A DNA stretch of 64,000 nt. Source: Algoriphagus aestuarii (GTDB taxonomy: Bacteria > Bacteroidota > Bacteroidia > Cytophagales > Cyclobacteriaceae). The notes beneath the pieces were generated by a model. It was not told where the DNA came from. It saw only the letters and a list, made by a program, of their open reading frames with translations, and did not search any database. Made by a program: the position numbers and the translations under genes. This document shows, piece after piece, positions 1 to 8,917 of this stretch; position 1 is the first letter of the stretch, and each line of letters begins with the position of its first letter. The DNA is taken from contig JAFIDK010000003.1 in NCBI GenBank assembly GCA_017051695.1, positions 103,426 to 167,425 on the forward strand, given 5' to 3'.

Positions 1-26
1 AAGTAGGGAAATGGAAGCGCAAAAAA

Positions 27-50
27 AAATCCTTCGCTTAGGAAGGATTT
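27..50 (-). terminator. Intrinsic terminator of the first lipoprotein gene
   Basis: A perfect 9-bp stem (27-35 with 42-50) around a 6-nt loop is followed, on the minus strand, by a run of T (complement of the A run at 21-29). It lies 25 bases beyond the stop codon of the minus-strand gene ending at 75. Confidence 0.85.
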
Positions 51-74
51 CAATAGTTAACTATTACTGATCAT

Positions 75-557
75 TTATTGTCTTTCTTTAATAATGGTAA
101 ATCCTCGTCCTTTGGTCGCTGTTTCACCATCCCATTTCAATTCCCCCATAAAATAGACTTTTTGGACAATAACACTCGATGCATCATCTTGGATTTCTGC
201 TTGAATCGTGTCTGCTTCTGTCTTATTCCATTGGATGACTGTTTTTTCTGAATCTAGAACCAATGCCATGATATAATCTCTTTCAAATTCAGGCGGATCA
301 ATTCGGAAATTTCGCGGCATGTCCAAGTGGGCCTCATAGAATTCCTCCATAATCCCATTTCGCTTATAATAAATTTTGATATCTCTAAAATCATAAGCTC
401 CTTCTTGATTTGGATCCAGCAAATTATTGCCTTGTTTATCCAATACCGTGATGAATGCCATCATATCAACTGTGAAAAAAGTAGGCTGTTCATTTTCCTT
501 GCAGGAGTTAACTATCAGCAAAAGAAAAATTGAAACTATAGAAATTAAATTTTTCAT
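75..557 (-). CDS. Hypothetical lipoprotein, 160 aa
   Basis: I do not recognise a family. The N-terminus is a lipoprotein signal (about 18 hydrophobic residues ending in VNSC, the Cys being the predicted lipidated residue), so the mature protein should sit on the outer or inner membrane facing the periplasm. The rest is 140 residues with no obvious motif; alternating hydrophobic stretches suggest a beta-sandwich of the kind common in small Bacteroidota lipoproteins, but that is inference. It is monocistronic: an intrinsic terminator follows and the neighbouring two-component genes, although on the same strand, are 130 bases upstream. Function unknown. Confidence 0.75.
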   Translation of the reverse strand: MKNLISIVSIFLLLIVNSCKENEQPTFFTVDMMAFITVLDKQGNNLLDPNQEGAYDFRDIKIYYKRNGIMEEFYEAHLDMPRNFRIDPPEFERDYIMALVLDSEKTVIQWNKTEADTIQAEIQDDASSVIVQKVYFMGELKWDGETATKGRGFTIIKERQ

Positions 558-687
558 GAGGAAAATAGATCGGTTTCTCTAAACTAATACTTTTGTCCTA
601 AAAAAAACTTACAGTTGAATTTGTTTAAGCCTCAGAATTAGGAAGCTCTTTTCGGAAACAATCTGGAATTCTTGAAAACTAAACAGG

Positions 688-1758
688 TTAACTTACATTT
701 GCTTTTTGATCCTGAGATTCATTTTTCACCAGAGGTAGCGAGAAACTAAAAATCGAACCTTTTCCAACCGTAGAACTTACAGAAATCTTGCTTTTATGTC
801 CTTCCAGAATATGCTTCACGATCGCTAATCCCAATCCGGTTCCACCTTCTTTTTTGTTCCGGCTTTTCTCTACCCGATAGAATCTTTCAAAAATCCGCTT
901 CAGATCCTCAGGAGGGATTCCCTGTCCATCGTCTTTGATGTCTACCTGAATGCTGTTTTTGCTTGCCTTTAGACTGACTTTTACCTGTCCTTTGTTATTG
1001 TTGTATTTGACTGCATTGAAAATCAGGTTCTGACAGACTCGGTAGATTTTTTGCCGATCGGCAGAAGTAATGTAATTTTTGCCTTCTTCGAAATCAAAAA
1101 TAATCTCCACATCCCGCTTGGATGCTTTATGCTCCAATTGGTCGATGACTTCAATAATCAGGTCTTTTAAATCAAATTGTGTAAACGTGAATTTGATGAC
1201 CCCACTTTCCATTTGGTTTAATGTCAACAGATCCTGAACCAGTACATCCAGCGAGTCCAGGCTTTTGGCAGCCCGCTTCAGGAATTTCATTCGTACCTGC
1301 TTGTCATCTATAGCTCCATCCAGGAGTGTGTGGATATATCCCTGAGTTGCAAAAATCGGAGTCTTTAACTCATGGGAGATATCTGCAATAAATTCCCTGC
1401 GAAACTCCTCATTTTTTTGTAGTGTTTCAATCTCTTTTTGCTTGGTCAAAGCATAGGAGTTGATCACTTTATTGATCCTCCTCAAGGGGGAGATGGAAGA
1501 TTTGGAGGATTTGTCGCTGATTTCGGAAAAATCCTTTTTCTGGATTTTTTCCAGCAAGGAGTAGATGTTTCCGATTTCCCTAAAAATCAAAAACTCCAAG
1601 GTGATATTGGCGAGCAGGTATGCTACAGAGAATGAAATTGCCCCAGCAACCAAAAGAATGGTGGCATTGGTCGTGTCCAATAATGACAAAAAAGCAGTCA
1701 CCATGGCACTGATTGCCAGTGCCAGAATAAACGCAATACCTCGGGAATTTGTAAGCAT
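688..1758 (-). CDS. PhoR-like membrane sensor histidine kinase
   Basis: Sensor kinase of a two-component system, 356 aa. Two membrane segments (about residues 7-27 and 33-58) with almost no loop between them mean there is no periplasmic sensor domain, so the signal is probably sensed in or at the membrane or via a partner. The HisKA domain carries the phosphoacceptor His129 in the DISHELKTP motif, followed by the ATPase domain with N box (NLIFNAVKYN), G1 (DDGQGIP) and G2 (GGTGLGLAI). The start lies one base after the stop of the upstream response regulator gene, so the two are co-transcribed and translationally coupled. The architecture matches the PhoR/PhoB pair conserved in Cytophagales; a phosphate role is inferred only from that likeness, as no pst or pho genes lie nearby. 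Confidence 0.9.
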   Translation of the reverse strand: MLTNSRGIAFILALAISAMVTAFLSLLDTTNATILLVAGAISFSVAYLLANITLEFLIFREIGNIYSLLEKIQKKDFSEISDKSSKSSISPLRRINKVINSYALTKQKEIETLQKNEEFRREFIADISHELKTPIFATQGYIHTLLDGAIDDKQVRMKFLKRAAKSLDSLDVLVQDLLTLNQMESGVIKFTFTQFDLKDLIIEVIDQLEHKASKRDVEIIFDFEEGKNYITSADRQKIYRVCQNLIFNAVKYNNNKGQVKVSLKASKNSIQVDIKDDGQGIPPEDLKRIFERFYRVEKSRNKKEGGTGLGLAIVKHILEGHKSKISVSSTVGKGSIFSFSLPLVKNESQDQKANVS

Positions 1759-1759
1759 T

Positions 1760-2449
1760 TTAGCCTAAGTCGAACTTGTATCCTACACCTTTTACGGTAG
1801 TGATATAGTCTTCTCCGATTTTTTCTCTGACTTTTCTGATATGTACATCCACCGTCCGGGCCAGTACGAATACATCTGCCCCCCAGATATTTTGGAGAAG
1901 TTCATCTCTACTGAAAACCATATTAGGGTTTTTGGCTAGGAAATACAACAATTCAAATTCCTTCTTGGGAAGTGTGATGGTTTTACCGGATTTATCGATG
2001 GTATAACTTCCTCGGTCAATGGTCAGATCTTTAATTTTAATCTGGATCTGTTCTTGTTCTTTTTTAGATTCCCTTCTAAAAAGTGCAGCAATTCTGCTCA
2101 TCAGGGCTCTAGGCTTGATTGGTTTGGTAATGTAATCGTCTGCTCCAACATCAAATGCTGCCACCTCAGAGTATTCTTCCATCCTTGCAGTCAGGAATAT
2201 CACAAAGGCATTTTTAAGTTCCGGGATTTGCCGTATTTGAAGACACGTTTCCACTCCGTCTTGACCCGGCATCATGATGTCCAATAAGATCACGTCCGGA
2301 GTAAACTTAGAAGCGACTTTCACTGCCTTAATCCCATCTTCTGCAGTGGCCACTTCATAGCCTTCTTTCTGGAGGTTGTACTTAAGGATTTCTACAATGT
2401 CCGGTTCGTCATCGACTACTAGAACTTTGATTTTTTGCTTATCGCTCAT
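1760..2449 (-). CDS. PhoB/OmpR-family response regulator
   Basis: DNA-binding partner of the adjacent kinase. With the start chosen at 2449 (MSDKQKIKV) the receiver domain begins at once: acidic pocket D13-D14, phosphoacceptor D57 in VILLDIMMP, conserved T and K in FLTAR and TKPIKP. A winged-helix OmpR/PhoB C-terminal domain follows (about 135-229), ending in the usual TVKGVGYKF. The reading frame stays open to 2506, but the extra 19 residues do not belong to the receiver fold. Gene order regulator-kinase with a one-base gap supports an operon. Known for the family: phosphorylated dimers bind direct repeats upstream of targets; targets here are unknown. Confidence 0.92.
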   Translation of the reverse strand: MSDKQKIKVLVVDDEPDIVEILKYNLQKEGYEVATAEDGIKAVKVASKFTPDVILLDIMMPGQDGVETCLQIRQIPELKNAFVIFLTARMEEYSEVAAFDVGADDYITKPIKPRALMSRIAALFRRESKKEQEQIQIKIKDLTIDRGSYTIDKSGKTITLPKKEFELLYFLAKNPNMVFSRDELLQNIWGADVFVLARTVDVHIRKVREKIGEDYITTVKGVGYKFDLG

Positions 2450-2600
2450 GCTGGCATTTCTTAATAATTCGCTTAAAAATAAGGAATATTTGAAGATAGA
2501 AGCCAAATAAAACGATTGTCAGGGCTCCTGTTTTCAAAGAATCCCATGTTTTATTCTGTCTTCCAAAGGCTAGGTTAAGTTATGGTTAAGGCAGCTTTAA

Positions 2601-3392
2601 TTAATTGTTTCGTAATCCTTTGGCATTGACGATGTCAAAATTCAAAGAACCGAGAAACAGGTTGGCCTTGATTTTCACAGGGATTTTATTCTGATCCTTA
2701 GTTACCCAGACTTTGACAGGATACTCTCCTCTAAATAATTTGTTTTTTGGGATTTGTGGCGAGAATATATACGTGTCCTTGGTTCCGATTTCTGTTTCCA
2801 GTTTTTCAGTGCCTTCAAATATTAACTTTATGTTATATATCTCTTTATCGAAGAAGCCTTTGATTAAAATGGATTCTCCAGGCTTAAGTTTCTCCAATTC
2901 CAAGGTTCTCAAATAATAAAAACCACTGACCAGATCTTGAACTGTCCCTGGTAAATCATACTCTTTGACACTTTTTATTGTTTTATTGTCTTTTTCGAAT
3001 AGTTCTACCAAAGCTTTTCTATTGGATTGATCAAAAGAAACTTTTTCGTTTTTTCTGTATTTACCCTCCTCTATGTTTCTATAGGAGACCGAAGGTTGGA
3101 TGGTGTTGGTATCGAGATAAGTTCCCCAGTTGTCATTCACTTTTCCGAAAATCGTAGCTGCTCCTTTGGTCTTTCCAAAGACATCTATTTTATAATGTGG
3201 ACGATTGTTTTGGGTGTGACTCCGTCTGTTGATTTGAAGTTTAGCGTCGGCCAGATTGAGCCAGCCGTAACTCACTTCAAAATTTAGTTCTTCCCCAAAT
3301 GTGAAGGCATCATTCTCTGGATTTTGTTGTGAAAAGGCACTGGGAGTCCACAGAAATAAGATCAGTAAAAAAATGCGGGGTAGTTTTCTCAT
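2601..3392 (-). CDS. DUF3108 domain periplasmic protein
   Basis: Secreted protein of 263 aa when started at 3392, where a clean signal peptide begins (MRKLPRIFLLILFLW..., cleavage after AFSQ). The frame is open to 3542, but that adds 50 residues in front of the signal peptide and is rejected. The mature part starts with the hallmark FGEELNFEVSYGWLNLADAKL and has the alternating strands of the DUF3108 family, beta-rich periplasmic or outer-membrane-associated proteins of unknown function common in Bacteroidota. It is divergent from recA with about 180 bases between, and is probably a single-gene unit. Confidence 0.85.
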   Translation of the reverse strand: MRKLPRIFLLILFLWTPSAFSQQNPENDAFTFGEELNFEVSYGWLNLADAKLQINRRSHTQNNRPHYKIDVFGKTKGAATIFGKVNDNWGTYLDTNTIQPSVSYRNIEEGKYRKNEKVSFDQSNRKALVELFEKDNKTIKSVKEYDLPGTVQDLVSGFYYLRTLELEKLKPGESILIKGFFDKEIYNIKLIFEGTEKLETEIGTKDTYIFSPQIPKNKLFRGEYPVKVWVTKDQNKIPVKIKANLFLGSLNFDIVNAKGLRNN

Positions 3393-3571
3393 ACAATTTA
3401 TTGACAATACCTGACGGAAATTGAGTTTTTCAAAAGGTATTACGAAAAAAAGAGTCGTTTGGTGAATAAAATTACGAATTTGGCCATCGAAAACAATGGC
3501 TAATTCTCCTTTGGTAATGGCATGTTGTTTAGTTAATTTCACCTACTATAGATTCTTTTAAACGAAAACTC

Positions 3572-4600
3572 ATGAGTAATAACGCAGAAAAACTGAAAGC
3601 CCTCCAACTAACCATCGATAAGTTGGAAAAAACCTATGGAAAAGGTACTGTGATGAAGCTAAGCGACAACAAAGTACTGGATGTTCCTGCAATTTCCACA
3701 GGTTCTCTTGGGCTAGATATGGCACTGGGTGTGGGCGGCATTCCACGGGGCCGGGTGATTGAGATTTATGGCCCAGAATCTTCTGGTAAAACCACACTGA
3801 CAATGCATTGTATCGCCGAAGCCCAAAAGGCGGGAGGTTTAGCTGCTTTTATCGATGCTGAACATGCATTCGACAAAACCTATGCCGAAAAGCTGGGTAT
3901 CGATACTGAAAACCTGTTGATATCCCAACCGGATAACGGGGAACAAGCATTGGAAATTGCCGAACATTTGATCCGTTCAGGAGCGATCGATATAATCGTG
4001 ATTGACTCCGTGGCAGCTTTGGTGCCAAAGGGTGAATTGGAAGGGGATATGGGTGATTCTAAAATGGGGCTTCAGGCAAGATTAATGTCTCAGGCGCTTC
4101 GAAAACTCACTGGAGCCATCAATAAAACGGGTTGTGCCTGTATTTTTATCAACCAATTAAGGGAGAAAATAGGCGTGATGTTTGGGAATCCAGAAACCAC
4201 CACCGGTGGTAACGCCCTGAAGTTTTATGCTTCTGTGAGGTTGGATATCCGTAGAATCGGTCAGATCAAAGAAAGTGCGGATAATATTTTGGGTAACCGT
4301 ACCCGGGTCAAAGTGGTGAAAAACAAGGTAGCTCCTCCGTTTAAAGTAGTAGAATTTGATATCATGTATGGGCAAGGAATTTCCAAAGTAGGGGAGGTAA
4401 TCGACCTGGGAGTGGAATTTGATATTATCAAAAAAGCAGGTTCTTGGTTCTCTTACAATGGTGAAAAGCTTGGTCAAGGCCGAGATTCTGTCAAAAATAT
4501 TCTTTTGGATAACCCTGAGTTGATGGAAGAGCTGGAGATTAAAATCAAAGCTGCTGCCGGATTAAATGCACCGGCTGCTGCTGTTAAGGAAGAGGAATAA
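3572..4600 (+). CDS. recA: Recombinase RecA
   Basis: ATP-dependent strand exchange protein for homologous recombination and SOS activation; cytoplasmic. 342 aa, the normal length for Bacteroidota. Visible: Walker [10 protein letters not shown] at 67-75, Walker B region [24 protein letters not shown], the L2 loop around [21 protein letters not shown], and the polymer-interface N-terminal helix (residues 5-25). It is expressed alone: divergent from the DUF3108 gene and closed by a strong bidirectional terminator. I found no exact TAnnTTTG element or LexA-like site upstream. Confidence 0.99.
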   Translation: MSNNAEKLKALQLTIDKLEKTYGKGTVMKLSDNKVLDVPAISTGSLGLDMALGVGGIPRGRVIEIYGPESSGKTTLTMHCIAEAQKAGGLAAFIDAEHAFDKTYAEKLGIDTENLLISQPDNGEQALEIAEHLIRSGAIDIIVIDSVAALVPKGELEGDMGDSKMGLQARLMSQALRKLTGAINKTGCACIFINQLREKIGVMFGNPETTTGGNALKFYASVRLDIRRIGQIKESADNILGNRTRVKVVKNKVAPPFKVVEFDIMYGQGISKVGEVIDLGVEFDIIKKAGSWFSYNGEKLGQGRDSVKNILLDNPELMEELEIKIKAAAGLNAPAAAVKEEE

Positions 4601-4615
4601 ACTCAGAATTTTAAC

Positions 4616-4658
4616 AAAAAAAACAGGGGGCATTTCTGCTCCCTGTTTTTTTTTTTTT
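4616..4658. terminator. Bidirectional terminator between recA and the permease gene
   Basis: A 10-bp stem (4621-4630 with 4639-4648, one G-T pair) is flanked by an A run on the left and a 14-base T run on the right, so it can end transcription from recA and from the convergent permease gene. The permease stop codon lies inside the T run side. Confidence 0.92.
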
Positions 4659-5904
4659 AAGTGGTCCTGATCGCTTCGACTGGATCCATTCTGGCAGCTA
4701 AAGTGGCAGGAACAATCCCGGAGACCACTCCGATAGCTGATGAAACGCCTAGTCCAAGGACAATGTTTTTAAAGGATAAAATCAGTTCCAGGCTACCCAA
4801 TTGGATAAAGCTGAGTCCAAAAACAATCAAGATCCCCGTAATACCGCCGATCAAGCTTAGGAATACGGCCTCGAATAAAAACTGGAAGAGTATAAAGTAG
4901 TTTTTTGCTCCTAAGGATTTTTGGATTCCGATGATATTGGTTCTTTCCCTTACCGAAACAAACATGATATTGGCAATCCCGAATCCACCGACAAGAATGG
5001 AAAACCCACCGATCACCCATCCGGCGATGGATATCACATCGAATATGGAGCCGATTGCATTTTGGATAAATTCAGTTTTGTTCAAGGCAAAATTATCCTC
5101 TTCTGTCGGCTTTAAACCTCTTTTTGCCCGGACTAACCCTGTCAGTTCATTTTCGAGAGCAACTAGTCCAATATCCTCTTCTTTTCCCTTGGCAGCGATA
5201 GTGGGTTCGATTCCATTTCTACCGGTATAGAACATTTTATTGAAAGAGCCATAAGGAATGATACAAGCCTCATCTTTTGAAGGTGCGTCAAACAGTCCTT
5301 CTCCTTCTTCCTCAAATACCCCTATGACTGTAAATTTGATTCCTTTGATCTTTATTTCTTTTCCTAGAATAGGAAGGTTGGGATACAGTGTATTTGCAAT
5401 CTTTCTTCCAACTATGGCGAGATTTCTCGAGGCATTGATTTCGGATTCCAAAAAATATCTTCCTTCCTCTAAAGGGACATCGTAGACATCTTGATAAGTA
5501 TATTCGATCCCTGTCAGCTGCATTCCCTGATAGGCATTACTTCCAGCTTGAACGGTGGTACTTGAAGAGGCGGAAATGGTGACTGCCTCAGCAGATTTTA
5601 ATCTTTCCTGAAGAAACTTGTATTCTGCCAGAGTACCGGGAGGTCTTCTGAAATATTTCCACCAAGGATAATCCTGAGGCCCACTGGCAAATGGAAAGCG
5701 ATCCACACGCATCACATTGGTACCTAAAAAAGAAAAGGAAGACTTGATGTTATTCTCCAACGAGTCCACCAGGGTGAATACTGCGATGATGGCAAATATC
5801 CCAATGGTTACCCCAAGAAGAGAAAGGATAGTTCTGGTTATATTGGCTTTTAAAGCAGATATTGCGAACCGAAAACTCTCCCATGTTAGTTGGAAAAAGA
5901 GCAT
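4657..5904 (-). CDS. MacB/FtsX-type ABC transporter permease
   Basis: Membrane protein of 415 aa with the standard MacB layout: one membrane helix near the N-terminus (about 22-46), a large periplasmic MacB_PCD domain (about 50-270), then three helices (about 290-315, 340-365, 380-405) forming the FtsX domain, with the conserved C-terminal ending ARMDPVEAIRTT. Such permeases work with an ATPase subunit and often an adaptor in export of lipoproteins, peptides or lipids. No ATPase or adaptor gene is adjacent, so its partner must be elsewhere. Monocistronic, convergent with recA and divergent from queA. Confidence 0.9.
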   Translation of the reverse strand: MLFFQLTWESFRFAISALKANITRTILSLLGVTIGIFAIIAVFTLVDSLENNIKSSFSFLGTNVMRVDRFPFASGPQDYPWWKYFRRPPGTLAEYKFLQERLKSAEAVTISASSSTTVQAGSNAYQGMQLTGIEYTYQDVYDVPLEEGRYFLESEINASRNLAIVGRKIANTLYPNLPILGKEIKIKGIKFTVIGVFEEEGEGLFDAPSKDEACIIPYGSFNKMFYTGRNGIEPTIAAKGKEEDIGLVALENELTGLVRAKRGLKPTEEDNFALNKTEFIQNAIGSIFDVISIAGWVIGGFSILVGGFGIANIMFVSVRERTNIIGIQKSLGAKNYFILFQFLFEAVFLSLIGGITGILIVFGLSFIQLGSLELILSFKNIVLGLGVSSAIGVVSGIVPATLAARMDPVEAIRTT

Positions 5905-5964
5905 GCTTTTAATAGTTGGTTAAAACAATTTGTCAAGATAGCTGAATTTGGGCATTATTGTTAT

Positions 5965-5972
5965 TATCTTTG
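5965..5972 (+). promoter_or_regulatory. Putative -7 element for queA
   Basis: TATCTTTG matches the Bacteroidota -7 consensus TAnnTTTG exactly, about 58 bases before the queA start. A TTG at 5948-5950 is the nearest -33 candidate but is only 14 bases away, shorter than usual. Confidence 0.55.
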
Positions 5973-6030
5973 CATTTTTTAGAGTTAATCTAGAATAAAC
6001 AAATCAAGCTCAGACATCTAAAGCTTTCCT

Positions 6031-7080
6031 ATGAAATTATCAGATTTCAAATTTGACGTTCCAAAAAAACTAATTTCCCTTTATCCAACAGAAAACCGCG
6101 ATGAATCCCGCCTCATGGTCTTGCACCGTGACACCGGAAAGATCGAACACAGGGTTTTCAAAGATATCATCGAGTACTTCGGTGAAGGCGATGTTTTTGT
6201 CACCAATGACACGAAAGTTTTTCCTGCCAGATTGTATGGAAACAAAGAAAAAACCGGCGCTGAAATTGAAGTTTTCCTTTTAAGAGAACTGAATCCAGAG
6301 TTGAGACTTTGGGATGTCTTGGTAGATCCTGCCCGTAAGATCAGGGTAGGAAATAAATTGTATTTCGGGGATTCCGATCTAGTAGCAGAAGTCATTGACA
6401 ATACGACTTCCCGCGGCAGAACGATCAGATTCCTTTTTGACGGAACTGAAGAAGAATTTCATAAAACCATCGATTCTTTAGGTGAAACACCTTTGCTAAA
6501 AGAGTTTATCGAAAGAAAAGTTGAAGCAGAAGATAGAGAGCGATATCAAACGGTTTTTGCAAAAAATGTCGGTGCTGTCGCTGCGCCTACCGCAGGCTTG
6601 CATTTTACCCCTCACTTGTTGAAAAGACTGGAGCTTCAAGGCGTAGAAGTGACTCCGATTACCCTTCACGTAGGGTTAGGTACTTTCCGCCAGGTAGATG
6701 TGGAAGATCTTACTAAACATAAAATGGATTCTGAAAACTACAGCATTCCTTCCGGTACAGTTGATTTGGTCAACAAAGCTTTGGATCATAAAAAGCGAGT
6801 AGTTTCTGTGGGGACTACGTCTCTGAAGACTGTTGAATCATCTGTAACTGCCAATGGAAGATTGAAAGAAAGCGCAGGATGGACGGATAAATTCATTATT
6901 CCTCCTTACGATTTCAAAATCGCCAATTCGTTGATTACCAACTTCCACTTGCCAGAGTCTACGTTGCTGATGACTGCAGCAGCATTTGGAGGGTATGATT
7001 TAGTAATGAAAGCTTACAAAGAAGCAATCAAAGAAAAATATAGGTTCTTCTCCTATGGAGATGCCATGTTGATTCTCTAA
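6031..7080 (+). CDS. queA: S-adenosylmethionine:tRNA ribosyltransferase-isomerase QueA
   Basis: Penultimate step of queuosine synthesis: moves the ribosyl moiety of SAM onto preQ1 at the tRNA wobble position to give epoxyqueuosine. 349 aa, family length. Recognisable blocks are the N-terminal [21 protein letters not shown], the [13 protein letters not shown] segment, [26 protein letters not shown] and the C-terminal [14 protein letters not shown] equivalents ([15 protein letters not shown]). Cytoplasmic. It stands alone between a TAnnTTTG element and an intrinsic terminator. Confidence 0.98.
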   Translation: MKLSDFKFDVPKKLISLYPTENRDESRLMVLHRDTGKIEHRVFKDIIEYFGEGDVFVTNDTKVFPARLYGNKEKTGAEIEVFLLRELNPELRLWDVLVDPARKIRVGNKLYFGDSDLVAEVIDNTTSRGRTIRFLFDGTEEEFHKTIDSLGETPLLKEFIERKVEAEDRERYQTVFAKNVGAVAAPTAGLHFTPHLLKRLELQGVEVTPITLHVGLGTFRQVDVEDLTKHKMDSENYSIPSGTVDLVNKALDHKKRVVSVGTTSLKTVESSVTANGRLKESAGWTDKFIIPPYDFKIANSLITNFHLPESTLLMTAAAFGGYDLVMKAYKEAIKEKYRFFSYGDAMLIL

Positions 7081-7085
7081 TAGTT

Positions 7086-7110
7086 AAGGCTCCTTCGGGA
7101 GCCTTTTTTA
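7086..7110 (+). terminator. Intrinsic terminator of queA
   Basis: Perfect 8-bp stem (7086-7093 with 7098-7105) closing a UUCG-type tetraloop, followed by T residues, immediately after the queA stop. Confidence 0.92.
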
Positions 7111-7162
7111 TTCCTTTACAGTTTGATAATTTGCATATGGTATCAAATGCTTTTATTAAGGA

Positions 7163-7170
7163 TACTTTTG
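7163..7170 (+). promoter_or_regulatory. Putative -7 element for ispD
   Basis: TACTTTTG fits TAnnTTTG exactly and ends 16 bases before the ispD start codon. No well-spaced TTG was found upstream, so only the -7 part is supported. Confidence 0.55.
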
Positions 7171-7186
7171 TCAAAAATTAGCTAAA

Positions 7187-7867
7187 ATGAACAAAGCAGC
7201 GATTTTGGTTGCAGGTGGAAAAGGAACCCGGATGGGGGCACCGATTTCCAAACAGTATCTACCGATCGGGGGAAAACCTGTTTTAATGCATACACTGCAG
7301 GTTTTTTATGAGGTCGATTCTTCCATTCATTTGATTTTGGTGCTACCGGTTTCTGATTTTTCGTATTGGAAAGAACTTTGTCAAAAATTCAGATTTGATA
7401 TTCCCCATCACTTGGTGGAGGGAGGGAATTCACGTTTTCAGTCTGTCCGAAATGGCCTGGAAAGTATAACTTGGACAGAAGGTTTGGTGGCGATCCATGA
7501 CGGTGTACGGCCTTTTGTAGCAAAAGAAGTGATTTCCAATTCCTTTAAGGAGGCAGAAAAATCAGGGAGTGGGATTGCTGTGGTGGCTTTGAAGGATTCT
7601 ATCAGGAAACTAGGTGATGACGGAAAATCCTGCTATCAGGAAAGACAGTATTTCAGATTGGTACAAACCCCACAGACATTTTTGCTATCTAAAATCAAAA
7701 AAGCATTTCTGGCCACAGAAATCCAACAATTTACCGATGATGCCACAGTGTATGAGCATCAGGGCTGGCAGGTGTCCTTGATCCCTGGCAATCCTGAAAA
7801 CATCAAGATTACCACTCCAGAGGATCTTCAGTATGGGGAGTTTTTGCTTTCCCAGGGGAAAAAGTAA
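7187..7867 (+). CDS. ispD: 2-C-methyl-D-erythritol 4-phosphate cytidylyltransferase
   Basis: Third step of the non-mevalonate isoprenoid pathway: CTP + MEP to CDP-ME. 226 aa. The nucleotide-binding loop AAILVAGGKGTRMGAPISKQ is at residues 4-23, followed by LPIGGKPVLMHTL; the substrate-side motifs VAIHDGVRPFV (Asp-Gly-x-Arg-Pro) and FTDDATVYE are present, and the C-terminus NIKITTPEDL is typical. Cytoplasmic. Single gene, 106 bases after the queA terminator. Confidence 0.97.
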   Translation: MNKAAILVAGGKGTRMGAPISKQYLPIGGKPVLMHTLQVFYEVDSSIHLILVLPVSDFSYWKELCQKFRFDIPHHLVEGGNSRFQSVRNGLESITWTEGLVAIHDGVRPFVAKEVISNSFKEAEKSGSGIAVVALKDSIRKLGDDGKSCYQERQYFRLVQTPQTFLLSKIKKAFLATEIQQFTDDATVYEHQGWQVSLIPGNPENIKITTPEDLQYGEFLLSQGKK

Positions 7868-7960
7868 AATCGAAAACATTTTTACCGACTTTTTTGTGGG
7901 CTTTACCGACAAAGGCATTGCCTTGACCTAATAGTCATTTTAGGCTAGAGTTGTATGATA

Positions 7961-7968
7961 TAGTTTTG
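7961..7968 (+). promoter_or_regulatory. Putative -7 element for the LiaF-like/LytTR operon
   Basis: TAGTTTTG matches TAnnTTTG and lies about 90 bases before the first gene of a three-gene run. No convincing -33 TTG at the usual distance, so confidence is moderate. Confidence 0.4.
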
Positions 7969-8058
7969 AGGCATCAGTTTTAATCAAACTCTTATGAATT
8001 CTCGCAGGGTAATATCTCCCGCTATGGTTCTTAAGAAAACTCATAAACTAAATTCAAA

Positions 8059-8886
8059 ATGAAAAAACATTATTCATCACAAAATGACGGTGGCATTGTT
8101 TTCGGATTTGTAATCCTTGGGATTGGAATCCTTTTGCTACTAAAGAAAATCGGGATTTTTGTTCCTTCTTGGGTCCTTACTTGGCCTATGATCCTGATAG
8201 TAATCGGGGTCTTTACCTTGATCAAACATGAGTTCAAAAGTCTGTTTGGAGTCTTTATGTTGTTTCTGGGGTCCTATTTCCTCTTGAGAAATGAATTTGA
8301 TATGGATTTTGCCCTGGATAGGTATATTTTCCCTGTCGCCTTGATTGTTTTGGGGGTTTACCTAATCACTAAAAAGAAAAAAGAGAAAGACCTGATCCGC
8401 GATATCCAGGCCAAGTGGCAAGTGAATCAAAAGAACAGCACCATGGGAACTTCCGCTGAAGAAGTGATAGAGGATCCTTCGGACCCAAAGACAGATACAG
8501 GAAAGGGCACAACATCCAATTTTGGGAATATGTCAGGAAATTCGTTTTCGGACACCTTAAACATCGATGCCATCTTGAGTGGGGTCAATAAACGAATCTT
8601 GTCCAAGAACCTCAAAGGAGGTAAATTAACTGCTGCCTTTGGAGGGATTGATTTGGATTTGACCCAAGCAGATATCCAAGGTCCAGTAACAGTCCAAGTG
8701 GATGTGATTTTCGGCGGTATGAAACTGGTTGTTCCACCACATTGGGATATCCGGACCGAAGTAAGCAATATCGCAGCTGGGATTGAGGACAAAAGGATAT
8801 ACAGAGATACTGTCATCGACCCGAATAAGGTATTGATTTTGAAAGGAACCGTACTTTTTGGAGGTTTGGAGATTAAATCTTATTAA
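8059..8886 (+). CDS. LiaF/LiaI-like transmembrane protein (DUF5668 type)
   Basis: Membrane protein of 275 aa. Four closely packed membrane helices occupy about residues 14-105 (VFGFVILGIGILLLLKKIGI and three more) with the LiaI-type pattern, then a hydrophilic linker (106-160), then a soluble beta-rich C-terminal domain resembling the LiaF cell-wall-stress domain (repeating FGGIDLDL / FGGMKLVV / FGGLEIKSY units). In Firmicutes LiaF modulates a sensor kinase. Here the next two genes encode a LytS-like kinase and a LytTR regulator, so a role in tuning envelope-stress signalling is a reasonable inference. Confidence 0.8.
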   Translation: MKKHYSSQNDGGIVFGFVILGIGILLLLKKIGIFVPSWVLTWPMILIVIGVFTLIKHEFKSLFGVFMLFLGSYFLLRNEFDMDFALDRYIFPVALIVLGVYLITKKKKEKDLIRDIQAKWQVNQKNSTMGTSAEEVIEDPSDPKTDTGKGTTSNFGNMSGNSFSDTLNIDAILSGVNKRILSKNLKGGKLTAAFGGIDLDLTQADIQGPVTVQVDVIFGGMKLVVPPHWDIRTEVSNIAAGIEDKRIYRDTVIDPNKVLILKGTVLFGGLEIKSY

Positions 8887-8917
8887 CTAGAATTATTCGG
8901 ATTTTAATCAGGAGATT

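Noticed and set aside
588-595. TACTTTTG on the plus strand, an exact -7 match
   Set aside because: It points into the 3' end of the kinase gene in antisense; no -33 partner and no plus-strand gene follows. Kept out as chance.
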